Shown here: positions 12,057 through 22,645 of the stretch, piece by piece
Position numbering within the stretch: position 1 is the first letter of the stretch
Layout of the letters: each line of letters opens with the position of its first letter
NCBI RefSeq assembly: GCF_023065955.2
Contig: NW_026622997.1
Location: forward strand, 6,248,001-6,312,000
Direction: 5' to 3'
Length of the DNA stretch: 64,000 bases
Source: Ursus arctos
Lineage: Eukaryota > Chordata > Mammalia > Carnivora > Ursidae
Position numbers and translations under genes: made by a program
The notes under the pieces: generated by a model
Database searches by the model: none
The model's input: only the letters and a program-made list of their open reading frames with translations
What the model was told of the DNA's origin: nothing

Positions 12057-12798
12057 TGGAGAACAAATTTAACCTAGCCTGTCTCATCTCATCCACACCC
12101 TGAGAAGAACCTGGCCACCTCTCCCTCCAACCTCCCTTCTTGCAGTCCTTCTTCTTGTTCTAGAAGCCAGGGAGCCCTTAGCATTCCAATGGCCTTGGGT
12201 CCATACACAAAAGGCTCTCCAGATATTCTTAGGAATACTGGATCTTGCAGGGTCCTGCTCCTCAGTTAGCTCCAAAATGTTGGTGGCTGAGCTGACACTA
12301 ATGTTAACCAAATTTGCTTGGCCAAACTGCTTTCCGCAGGGACATCTGTGAGTACAAGTAATTTGCCCATGTTTGGCCACACTGCTCAGGTCAGGATGCC
12401 TGCTACAGCCAACACCTGATGGTTAGGGCTAATTTTCAGTTGTCACATCTAAGTATCTATTCCAACTGATACAACCCCAGCTTCAGCTGCACATTCTCCT
12501 ACAAAGATATACAACAGGTAAGATGAATCAGAAAATCACCCAGATTCCCTTCCAAATTCCAAGGTACTGAGCCACAGCGTGACACCTCACGTGCCAGAAT
12601 TAGGAAACTGATGAGGGCACTTGGTAGTACTGGCATCATATTGGGGGAACACATACGTGGAGCTGTCTACTTATGGGGCTCATCTCCTTCTCCTAGAGCT
12701 GATGTCTGAGCTGACTTATTCTTCCAGTCATGTGGCTAGTCTCATCCCATCTTCATTCTCTGCTACATGTCCATCCCTGGCAATGATGCATAGCTTGA
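12057..12798. other. Unique sequence, no gene seen
   Basis: No repeat family recognised. The antisense frame at 12084-12380 has no known motif. A frame beginning at 12621 runs by chance into the L1 that follows. Confidence 0.45.
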
Positions 12799-15350
12799 AC
12801 CCCATCAAAAAGGAGAATTACAGACCGATATCCCTGATGAATATGGACGCCAAAATTCTCAACAAGATCCTAGTTAATAGGATCCAACAGTACTTTAAAA
12901 GGATTATCCATCTTGACCAAGTGGGATTCATCCCTGGGATGCAGGGGCGGTTCAACATTCACAAATCGATCAGTGTGATAGATCATATCAACAAGAAAAG
13001 AGTCAAGAGCCATATGATCCTCTCAATTGATGCAGAAAAAGCATTTGACAAAATACAGCATCCTTTTGTGATTAAAACCCTTCAGAGTGTAGGGATAGAG
13101 GGTACATTCCTCAATTTCATAAAAACCATCTATGAAAAGCCTACAGCAAATATCATTCTCAATGGGGAAAAGCTGAAAGCCTTTCCCTTAAGATCAGGAA
13201 CACGACAAGGATGCCCACTCTCGCCAGTATTGTTCAACACAGTACTAGAAGTCCTTGCAACAGCAATCAGATAACAAAAAGGGATAAAAGGTATACAAAT
13301 TGGCAAAGAAGAAATCAAACGTCTCTCTTCGCAGATGACATGATACTCTATATGGAAAACCCAAAAGACTCCACCCCCAAACTACTAGAAGTTATAGAGC
13401 AATTCAGTAATGTGGCAGGATACAAAATCAATGCTCAGAAATCAGTTGCACTTCTATACACGAACAATGAGACTGAAGAAAGAGAAATGAGGGAATCCAT
13501 TCCATTTACAATGCACCAAAAATCATACATTATCTCGGAATTAACTTAACCAGGGACGTAAAGGATCTACATTCTAGAAACTACAAATCACTCTTGAAAG
13601 ACATTGACGAAGACACAAAAAGATTGAAGAATATTCCATGCTCATGGATTGGAAGAATTAATATAGTTAAAATGTCTATGCTATCCAGAGCAATCTACAC
13701 TTTCAAAGCCATCCCGATCAAAATACCAATGACATTTTTCAAAGAACTGGAATAAACAGCCCTTAAATTTGTGTGGAACCAGAAAAGGCCCCGAATCTCC
13801 AAGGAATTGTTGAAAAGGAAAAACAAAGCTGGGGGCATCATATTGCTGGATTTCAAGCTGTACTACAAAGCTGTGATCACAAAGACAGCATGGTATTGGC
13901 ACAAAAACAGACACATAGACCAATGGAATAGAATAGAGAACCCAGAAATGGACCCTCGGCTCTTTGGGCAACTAATCTTTGACAAAGCAGGAAAAAACAT
14001 CCAGTGGAAAAAAGACAGTCTTTTCAATAAATGGTGCTGGGGAAATTGGACAGCTACATGCAAAAGAATGAAACTTGACCACTCTCTCACACCATACACA
14101 AAGATAAACTCCAAATGGATGAAAGACCTCGATGTGAGACAGGAATCCATCAAAATCCTAGAGGAGAGCATAGGCAGCAACCTCTTTGACATTGGCCACA
14201 GCAACTTTTTTCATGACACATCTCCAAAGGCAAGAGAAACAAAAGAAAAAATGAACTTGTGGGACTTCATCAAGATAAAAAGCTTCTGCACAGCCAAGGA
14301 AACAGTCAAAAAAAAAAACTAAGAGGCAGCCCACGGAATGGGAGAAGATATTTGCAAATGATGCTACAGATAAAAGACTGGTATCCAAGATCTACAAAGA
14401 ACTTCTCAAACTCAATACACGTGAAACAAATAAACAAATCAAAAAATGGGCAGAAGATACGAACAGACACTTTTCCAATGAAGACATACAAATGGCTAAC
14501 AGACACATGAAAAAATGTTCAACATCATTAGCCACCAGGGAAATTCAAATCAAAACCACATTGAGATACCACCTTACACCAGTTAGAATGGCAAAAATTG
14601 ACAAGGCAAGGAACAACAAATGTTGGAGAGGATGTGGAGAAAGGGGATCCCTCCTACATTGTTGGTGGGAATGCAAATTGGTACAGCCACTTTGGAAAAC
14701 AGTGTGGAGGTCCCTTAAAAAGTTAAAAATTGAGCTACCCTATGATCCAGCCATTGCACTACTGGGTATTTACCCCAAAGATACAGATGTAGTGAAGAGA
14801 AGGGCCATATGCACCCCAATGTTCATAGCAGCATTGTCCACAATAGCTAAATTGTGGAAGGAGCCGAGATGCCCTTCAACAGATGACTGGATTAAGAAGA
14901 TGTGGTCCATATATACAATGGAATATTACTCAGCCATCAAAAAGAATGAGTTCTCAACGTTTGCTGCAACATGGACGGGACTGGAGGAGATAATGCTAAG
15001 CGAAATAAGTCAAGCAGAGAAAGACAATTCTCATATGGTTTCACTCATTTATGGAACATAAGAAGTAGGAAGATCGGTGAGAGAAGAAAAGGAAGAAGAA
15101 AGGAGGGTAAACAGAAGGGGGAATGAACCATGAGAGACTATGGACTCTGGGAAACAAACTGAGGGCTTCAGAGGGGAGGGGGTGGGGGAATGGGATAGGC
15201 TGGTGATGGGTATTAAGGAGGGCATGTATTACATTGTGCACTGGGTGTTATACGCAAGTAATGAATCATGGAACTTTACATCAAAAACTAGGGATGTACT
15301 GTATGGTGACTAACATAATATAATAAAAAAATATTATTAAAAAAAAGTGG
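12799..15350 (+). mobile_element. 5'-truncated young L1, 2.55 kb
   Basis: Starts abruptly inside ORF2 at the reverse transcriptase domain and runs to a complete 3'UTR and A-rich tail. It closely parallels 41150-43879 of the full-length copy in this window. The 3'UTR (about 15062-15340) has a G-rich tract at 15162-15188. No clear target-site duplication was found, so an end may have been altered. Confidence 0.93.
12810..15061 (+). pseudogene. L1 ORF2 relic: reverse transcriptase to C-terminus
   Basis: In L1, ORF2p nicks target DNA and copies RNA into the genome. This relic lacks the endonuclease. The reverse transcriptase block holds the first catalytic motif DAEKAFD near 13035 and, after a frameshift, FADD near 13330. 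A CAA-to-TAA change relative to the 41-kb copy stops the frame at 13272-13274. A one-base loss near 13320 and another near 13512 shift the frame, and a further stop lies near 13753. The rest of the thumb and C-terminal region is readable in pieces to 15061. The breaks show a non-functional copy. Confidence 0.93.
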
Positions 15351-15354
15351 GGCT

Positions 15355-15860
15355 TCAAAGAAATATCTTTACAACTGTATTCATAACAGCATTATTCACA
15401 ATCATCAAATGGTGGTAGAAACCCAAGTGTCAATCAACAGATGGGTGGATAAGCAAAATATGGTATATGAGGACAATGAAATAGGATTCAGCTTCAAAAA
15501 GAAAAGGAATTTCTGACACATGCTACAACATGGATGTATCTTGAAGACATTATGCTGAGTTAACTAAGCCAGACACAAAAAGACAAATACTGTGCTTACA
15601 TGATGTGAAGTAGCCAAATCCATAGACACAGAAAGTAGAATGATGATTGCTAAGGGTTGGGGTGCAGGACAGAGTGTAGGGAGGTGTTATTTAATAGGTA
15701 CAGAGTTCTGATTTTGCAAGATGAAAAAATTCTGGATATTGAGTGTACAACAATATGAAAATACTTAATGCTACTAACCTGTGTACTTAAAATTATTAAG
15801 ATGGTAATTTTTATGTTATATATCTTATGACAACTAAAAATATTTTAAATAATAAAAGTG
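15355..15860 (+). mobile_element. Older L1 3' end
   Basis: Reads as the end of ORF2 of an older subfamily (cataacagcattattcacaa, caacatggatgtatcttga) into a 3'UTR with gtgtacttaaaattatt. It abuts the younger L1 tail directly. Confidence 0.8.
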
Positions 15861-16370
15861 TAAGTCAATATTTGGAATGAGTTTGCTTATGTACAGATTA
15901 TTCCCGGATGAAAATACAAAAACTGAATATAGTTACTTAAGGGAAAAGAAGGAGGGGATTGAACCAGGGAGGGAACTCTTAGCATTTTTTCATACCATTT
16001 ACATTTCTCAGTTTAAGAGAAAAAGGGTCAGCCAACAACTTCCACAACCCTTTCAAACGGAAGCAGGTAATTCAGAAAGAGATAGTTGAGGTTTTCTCAC
16101 ATACATTTGTCAATTTTTAAACAGAGCCCCTACATTTATGGTTTAATTCTCTTAGTGTATATTTCCATCACTATAGGTAAACTTTTCTCAAAGGACAGGG
16201 AAGCCATTTATCCACAGGAGCCCAAATTTGTAGTCTTTGGCACATAAAATGAACAAAACATGTCTATTGATGGCATCATCTCTATTGTTCTTTTTAAGAG
16301 CGGTGGTGGATTTTTGCAAATTCATCTCTACCTTGTCCCCCAGGCTTGTGTCCAATCATACCACTACCTG
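15861..16370. other. Unique sequence, no gene seen
   Basis: No repeat family or coding signal recognised. Confidence 0.5.
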
Positions 16371-16612
16371 ATATTTATTGAGGGTTTACTATGCGTTACA
16401 CACAGTGCTGAGTTCTTATGTATATCATTTCCTTTAACATCTAATAGGCCTACGTCTCTACACTGCTATTATCTCCATTTTATACATAAGGAAGCTGTAC
16501 ATAGGAAGGTTAAATTACTTTTCTGAGGCTTTGATGCATTAGGAATGGGTTTTGCACAAGCTTTCCTCTATGAATCCAAAGCCTGTGTATTAAACCATGA
16601 CACCATACCTCT
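16371..16612 (-). mobile_element. MIR SINE, antisense
   Basis: Complement of the MIR 3' segment (tttattgagggtttactatg), then the core complement (atctccattttatacataag), then the head complement. Old and diverged. Confidence 0.82.
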
Positions 16613-17604
16613 ACTGAGAGCATTTCAGGGCAGGCATGGAGTTCAGCTTATTGTGAAACCACGAAGACAGCTAGACTGCATGCAAGCTACTGTCTTGTTC
16701 ACTGCAGTATTCCTAGCAAATTGCACAGCACCCAGCACAGACCAGTTGAATGATTTCATGAATTTACTGGCCTCACCAGGACCAATAGCTATTTACCTAA
16801 AAGTGCAAATAAGTGGATAAGCTCTAGAGGAACTAAGAATATAAATCCCTCAGATGGTCTGAATAACTAAGATAGGACTGCTGGAAAGTACATCTGGAGG
16901 TCTGCTTTTCAACCGCCAGCTCTTTGTACTAACTAGCAGCACATTCTAACTCTGGTGAGACTTGTATTATCCAAATGTATATTTGTAAAGTATTCTTTTA
17001 ACCACGTGTCACCAATGAGTGAGTAATTGCTGATTGCCAAGTTGCTTCTTAAAGGAGATGCTAACAATTTCAGCAAATGCTGTCACCTTAGCATGTTGGA
17101 AAAAAGTAACATAAGTGGCAGCATGGACTCATCTCTGTACCACAGAAAGCTCCAAGGTGAGAACCCCATGTGGACTATGAAGGCTGCAGTCCACACCCCG
17201 TGATGGCTTGTGAATAACATGGCACACCCACCTGGCATTCTGAAACAGAGATGAGTAGACATGCTGTCATATGCATGCTCTTGTTTTCCTCTAACCACTT
17301 CTGTCCCTGCCAGCCCCCAACTCAACTAGCCCCCAAGTGCCCTTAACGACTTTTAAAATAAAACTCTCAGAGCAGGAGGTGAAACATGACAAACAACACA
17401 TCAGCACCATATAGAACTCTTTGTTATAATGATTATTTTTAAATTATTGCTATTGATGGGAGATTATTCTGCATGATTATCCTCTTTTGCCTTAAGTCTT
17501 TTCTTAAATGGAGCCCTACTAGAATTTCAGGACTTTTCTAAACAAATTTATTCATTATTCATCATGTATTTTTGCTCTGGTTTTTTCCAAGAATGTGGGC
17601 TTAA
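16613..17604. other. Mostly unique sequence
   Basis: No gene supported. A weak L2 3'-tail match may lie at about 16684-16762 (cttgttcactgcagtattcc). Confidence 0.4.
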
Positions 17605-17628
17605 GATGAATGGATAAAGAAAATGTTT

Positions 17629-17665
<37 letters not shown>

Positions 17666-18046
17666 GAATATTACTCAGCCATCAAAAAGAATAGAATCTT
17701 GCCATTTGCAACAGTGGGCAGGGAACTAGAGGGTATTATGCTGAGTGAAATAAGTCAATCAGAGAAAAACAAATACCATATGATTTCGCTCATATGTGGA
17801 ATTTAAGAAACAAAACAGATGAACAGAGGGGAAGGGAAGGAAAAATAAAATCAGATGAAAATAGAGGGAGGCAACCATAAGAGATGCTGAACTCTAGGAA
17901 ACAAACTGAGGGTTGCTGGAGGGGAAGTAGGTTGGGGATGGGGTAACTGGGTGATGGACATTAAGAAGGGCACTTGATGTAATGAGCACTGGGTGTTGTA
18001 TGCAACTAATGAATTACTAAATTCTACCCCTGAAACTAATTTATTT
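17605..18046 (+). mobile_element. Older L1 3' end
   Basis: Contains ggaatattactcagccatca, ctgagtgaaataagtcaatc and the 3'UTR phrase gcactgggtgttgtatgcaa. It ends at cctgaaactaat, where an antisense younger L1 tail follows. Confidence 0.88.
17632..17663. repeat. AC dinucleotide microsatellite
   Basis: About 16 AC units inside the L1, at the position where the family often carries a tandem AC or TA run before ggaatattactcagcc. Confidence 0.97.
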
Positions 18047-18230
18047 TTATTTTTTTATAATAATATTTTTATTATATTATGTTAGTCACCATACAGTACA
18101 TCCCTAGTTTTCGATGTAAAGTTCCATGATTCATTACTTGCATATAACACCAAGTGCACCATGCAATACGTGCCCTCCTTAATACCCATCACCAGCCTAT
18201 CCCATTCCCCCATCCCCCTCCCCTCTGAAG
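18047..18230 (-). mobile_element. Young L1 3'UTR-only insertion, antisense
   Basis: Reads tgttagtcaccatacagtac and onward to ccccctcccctctgaag, the exact complement of the young L1 3'UTR including its G-rich tract. The 5' end of the inserted copy falls just upstream of that tract. No clear duplication was found. Confidence 0.88.
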
Positions 18231-18390
18231 TCCTAGAACTTTCTGAATAAGTATATATTTACTATATGTCTGCCAACTTTTGCCGAATTTGAATCTTATA
18301 AAAGGGTAAATTTTCATATCTGTAGAAACAAGATTGGCCCTTTGGCAAAATTTTGGGGTTTTTTCTTCTTTAAATCTTTCTGGTTTTGAG

Positions 18391-18589
18391 ACTTTTTAAA
18401 TTTATTTATTTTGGAGAGAGAGAAGGCATTCTAGCAGGGGAATGGGCAGGAGAAGAGAGAGAGGGAGAGAAGCAGACTCCCCACTGGGCAGTGAGCCTGA
18501 TGTGCGGCTGGATCCCAAGACCCTGAGCTCACGACCTGAGCTGAAATCAAGAGTCAGTTGCCCAACTGACTGAGCCACCCAGGCACCCC
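18391..18589 (-). mobile_element. CAN-type SINE (SINEC), antisense
   Basis: A T/A tail complement, GA-rich body complement, and the head complement ending actgagccacccaggcaccc. Flanking duplication not clear; a short T run follows at 18600-18615. Confidence 0.92.
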
Positions 18590-18615
18590 TGGGTTTTCGT
18601 TTTTTTTTTTTTTTC

Positions 18616-20539
18616 TCCTGAGTCCCATGCTCTCTTTCTTGGGGTCCTGGTTGCTCCTAAAAGTTAAAACCATGTGTTGCTCTTGCATTTGTACCATTCA
18701 AAGTCTGAGGATTGAAATGAGTTCTTCCTTTTCCCATACCAAAACCTGCTCCCTGAATAAAATATGATTGGTCCATTCACACAAAAGTGTAAAGTGGCTG
18801 GTATTTTTGAATGTGTGATTCCTCTTAGAAGAAACTTATTTAAAATATATTGTTTTCTCACCTAATCATAAGTGTACTTCATGTTCCAAGTAAACTAAGA
18901 AGGTGAAAAAAACCGCAAAAAAAGAAAACGGAAATCACATAACCTCAAAGTCAGGTAACATATATGTTAAAATTCTGGCTATCTCCTTGTGTATATATGC
19001 AAACACACACCCCCCCCCAGCATTATCAAACTGGTAGAAAAGGTAAGATACTTAGAACAGTGCCCAGAAAAATCCCACCCATGGAAAGAACCATTTTTTC
19101 CAAGTATCACATAAGACATATTTCAACAAGTACACATATACTTACAGAAAAAAAGGAAAGTATTCAAAATTGAGATTGATCTAAAAAGCTGCAGCATATG
19201 GCTTTCCATCCCATGAATCCTCAAAATCCTAAGGGCTGCTCTGCTCATAAGGAAGGTGTAATCGAGTTGCCTGTTGACCCTTATGAAATGGGATCGCTGT
19301 CCTGACAGAAAACATCACACGAGACAACTAATAAGGCCAGGCTACTCAGCTGGGACTGCAGTGGGTGCACCTGTCATAGACTCTGCCCTCAAAGGTTTCT
19401 AACCTGGCCATGACTCTAGCGACCTGCCAAATTCTTCAGATAAACAGTCAGCAGCTCTGGCATGCTCATGGTCCTCCAGGTTAAACATGGGCCTGAGCTG
19501 ACACCCCGGCATACTCACATTTGTATTGAAGACCTCATTTGACTGACACTTCCTCCCAATTTCTCCGGAGCAGGGCTGAGTTAGAATGTGGTCTTCACTC
19601 ACATCCTGTCAGCAGCAGTGCTACAGTCCTCCCACCCTCCACGCCACATCTCTGCACCTCTTCAGAACATCACACAGTGTTTGCAATGACAGCATCATGG
19701 TTCTGAATATAGCACCATTTAAATCATACATTTCCTATAACCAAAAGAAAGGGGATGTGTAACCTTGGAGGGAAAAAAGACAAAAATGTGGCAAGAGAAG
19801 CAACATTAAGGAATAACAGCACGGACCATAGCCCCTAAATAACAGCAGCATACCACAGATGCGGCAGTGGTGCTTGGCAGACAATTGGCAGACGGTGAGA
19901 ACTACGGTACATATCATGCTGCATACACATCTATCAGGTAATGAGTCCAGAGCGATGCTGATGTCGTGGGGAAGTATTATCGCTCTATTAACCATCTAGG
20001 GAGTGGGAGGGAAGCAGAGACTGTTCCAGGGTTTATCAAAGAATACCAGCCAGAGGCAACAGAAGCCCCCCGGTGTGCTCTTCTCCCTGGAATTGTTCCG
20101 TGAACCTGCAATCATCCAGCACAGGCAGGGCCCCAACTCAGCAAAGTGGAAGTAGGGCAGTAGAGGATTTAGGCTTGTCCTGCAAACTCTTCTCAAGAGT
20201 AAAGCGCATTCCTTAGAGGTTGCATTACTACAGATTTTAGAGTGTCACGTGAGGACAGAGGGCACAGGAAAAGAGAATGTCCTCTAGGAGTCCCACAAGA
20301 CAAAGCCAACCCTTCCCTTTCATTACACTCTGAATATTTCAGGAGTTTAGCAGGTAGCAGTGGTTGCAGGGGGTCCTGTCGACTGTTTCAGCCATCTTTG
20401 ATTTACCATAAACACAGTATTTTGGCATCAGCTGAACTACTCATCTCCTTGACTCTAAAACATAGACTCAACAAACATGGAGAGCCAGTGCACTGCTTAA
20501 TTTTTTGAATTATGAAACTTGTGGTATACTCGGAAAAGG
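18616..20539. other. Unique sequence, no gene seen
   Basis: About 1.9 kb with little recognisable repeat. Short frames on both strands have no domain. A repeat-poor stretch like this is where conserved non-coding DNA could sit, but one sequence cannot show it. Confidence 0.45.
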
Positions 20540-20553
20540 ATAATACAAATTTA

Positions 20554-20744
20554 GGGATGTCTGGGTGACTCAGTAAGTTAAGCGTCTGCCTTCAGCTCAG
20601 ATCATGATCCCGGAGTCCTGGGATCGAGTCCCTCATCAGGGTCCTTGCTCAGCAGGGACCCTGCTTCTCCCTCTGCCTGCTGCTCCCCCTGCTTGTGCTC
20701 TCTCTCTCTCTGACAAATAAATATATAAAATCTTTTAAAAAAGA
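20554..20744 (+). mobile_element. CAN-type SINE (SINEC)
   Basis: Head with agttaagcgtctgccttcag, CT-rich middle, and a tail with AATAAAT. A perfect 14-bp duplication, ataatacaaattta, lies at 20540-20553 and 20745-20758. Confidence 0.96.
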
Positions 20745-21120
20745 ATAATACAAATTTATCCATGGTTTACTATAAAAAAGTATTGTTATGGATATAGAAA
20801 GAGAAAAATTTTAATGTAAAATCCTTTAGGACTTGTAGAATAATGCATAGTTTTGTCCTCATAAATACTTCTTAAGATAATGTTAACTTCAGAAATGAAA
20901 AGTGTAACATATGGTTACCACAATCTGTGAAACAATGCAAAGGTAATTAAAAGCTGATAAAATATCCCCCACACTCTGTCTCCTTGTAGACCCCAAATCT
21001 CATTGCAGTCAATATGGACATCCCAGTATTATCCTTACACACCTGCCCCAATGCTCAAAAGAAAACACAGGCACATACGTAGGGGCTTTTGGTTGTTGTT
21101 TTTAGAAAAATTGGAGCTAG

Positions 21121-21190
21121 ATGGATAGATAGATGATAGATATACGCATACCGACATACATATATACACACATACATACACACAAAACAC
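21121..21190. repeat. GATA/CATA-type simple repeat
   Basis: Imperfect runs of ATAG and then ATAC/CATA units. Confidence 0.85.
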
Positions 21191-21833
21191 ATGAACTCAT
21201 TCTCTCTATCTTCTCTAATTTAAAATGTCATGGACACCCCTCCTGGTCAAGAGACAAAACTCTAACTCATTCTTTTGAGTGGTTTCACAATATACCATGA
21301 CATGGGTGTTCCATGACATATTAAACTCTCTTGTTGATAGAGCATGAGGTTGTCAGATAGTTTTAAGGTTTTTGCTCTTAAATACAATGCAGACATCACT
21401 GTGAATGGCAAAGTAATGACCTCCAAAAATCTTCTTATCTTCTTCTCCATAAAAGCAACAAAACCACTGGCAAAAATTCTCATCATCAACTTTCTCTGGC
21501 ATCTGGAAATTAACTAAGGCTTGCAATTATCCAAGGATATTTTATTCAGGTAAAACAGCTGAATCTCTGTAAGAAAAGAGAGCTTTGTGGCATTTTAAAC
21601 TGCCCTATTCCCATCTCATCCTCTCTATCTCCTGGAGCCTTGAAAACCAATAGCCCAAAATCATTATGGAAACTGGCAGTGTGGCAACTGCTGAAGGGGA
21701 GGTAAGAAGTTAGAACATCTGCAAAGCCCCATTCCCAAAAAATTGTCATGATGTGGTTTCTCAGGTTATCCTGTGAAAGACCATGCTTTATTTAACCTGA
21801 CTCAAATAAAGTGCAAACAACATTTGTATGAAA

Positions 21834-21893
21834 GACAAATCAGTAGCAATTATTTAACATCATGACAAATCAATAGCAATTATTTAATATCAT
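21834..21893. repeat. Two-copy tandem 30-mer
   Basis: Copies at 21834-21863 and 21864-21893 begin gacaaatca and end taacatcat or taatatcat. They differ at two positions. Confidence 0.95.
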
Positions 21894-22427
21894 GACTGCC
21901 TGAAATAATGGCTAAAAGCAGAGCAAAAATTCGGCTAACCAAAAAGGTTAGGAGGAAAAATTGTGGAATGAGATATCCATAGAAGGTTTTGAAAGGCTGT
22001 GGCATATTCCTGGGACTCTAGTAGGCCACATACATGTGTAGGGCAAAAGACTGGACAAGGTCCTAATGTCTCACCTTTGGCTAACCTTGAGGCTTTGCGC
22101 AAACAGCAAGCAAGGGCTAAGGCAGAGATGGCATTTCCCCTGCTGAGTATTGAAGGCATACCCTAATACACACAAAAGGTTCTTGGCAAAAACTGGAAAA
22201 CTTAACAGTTTTAAATATTTAATGAAATTGCTGCTCAATCATGAGATCATCGAGCAGATATTTCAGTGACTATGTATGGCAAAGAATACAGATTTTATAG
22301 AATTAGTTCAAAAAAGCCAAACCACAACAAAAACAACAAAAAGCAGTGAAAAGAACAGACCCTAGGGAGGAGGGAGAATTTGATTTACAGAGTTGCCACA
22401 TTATATTATTTAAAATGTCACCTTCCA

Positions 22428-22629
22428 GGGCACCTGGGTGGCCCAGGTGGTTAGGTGGCTGCTTTTGGCTCAGGTCATGATCTCAGGTCCTGGAATCAAG
22501 CCCTAGGTCAGGCTCTATGCTCAGCAGGGAGCCTGCTTCTCCATCTCCCTCTGCCGCTGCCCCTGCTTGTGCTCTCTCTCTCTCACTCTCTCTCTCTCTC
22601 TAATAAATAAATAAATCTTTTAAAAAAAT
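22428..22629 (+). mobile_element. CAN-type SINE (SINEC)
   Basis: Head, CT-rich body and AATAAA tail are all present. It is flanked by aaaatgtcaccttcca at 22412-22427 and aaaatgtcatcttcca at 22630-22645. The same string recurs after the L1 that follows. Confidence 0.95.
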
Positions 22630-22645
22630 AAAATGTCATCTTCCA

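Larger units (their letters stand above)
20759..22411. other. Mostly unique sequence
   Basis: No gene supported. It holds a tetranucleotide-like run and a two-copy 30-mer, listed separately. A weak old LINE-like patch may lie near 21270-21410. Confidence 0.4.

Noticed and set aside
12621..13274. A 217-residue open frame that starts in unique DNA
   Set aside because: Only the part after about 12800 is meaningful, and it is L1 reverse transcriptase. The first 60 or so residues are a chance in-frame extension, not a fused host exon.
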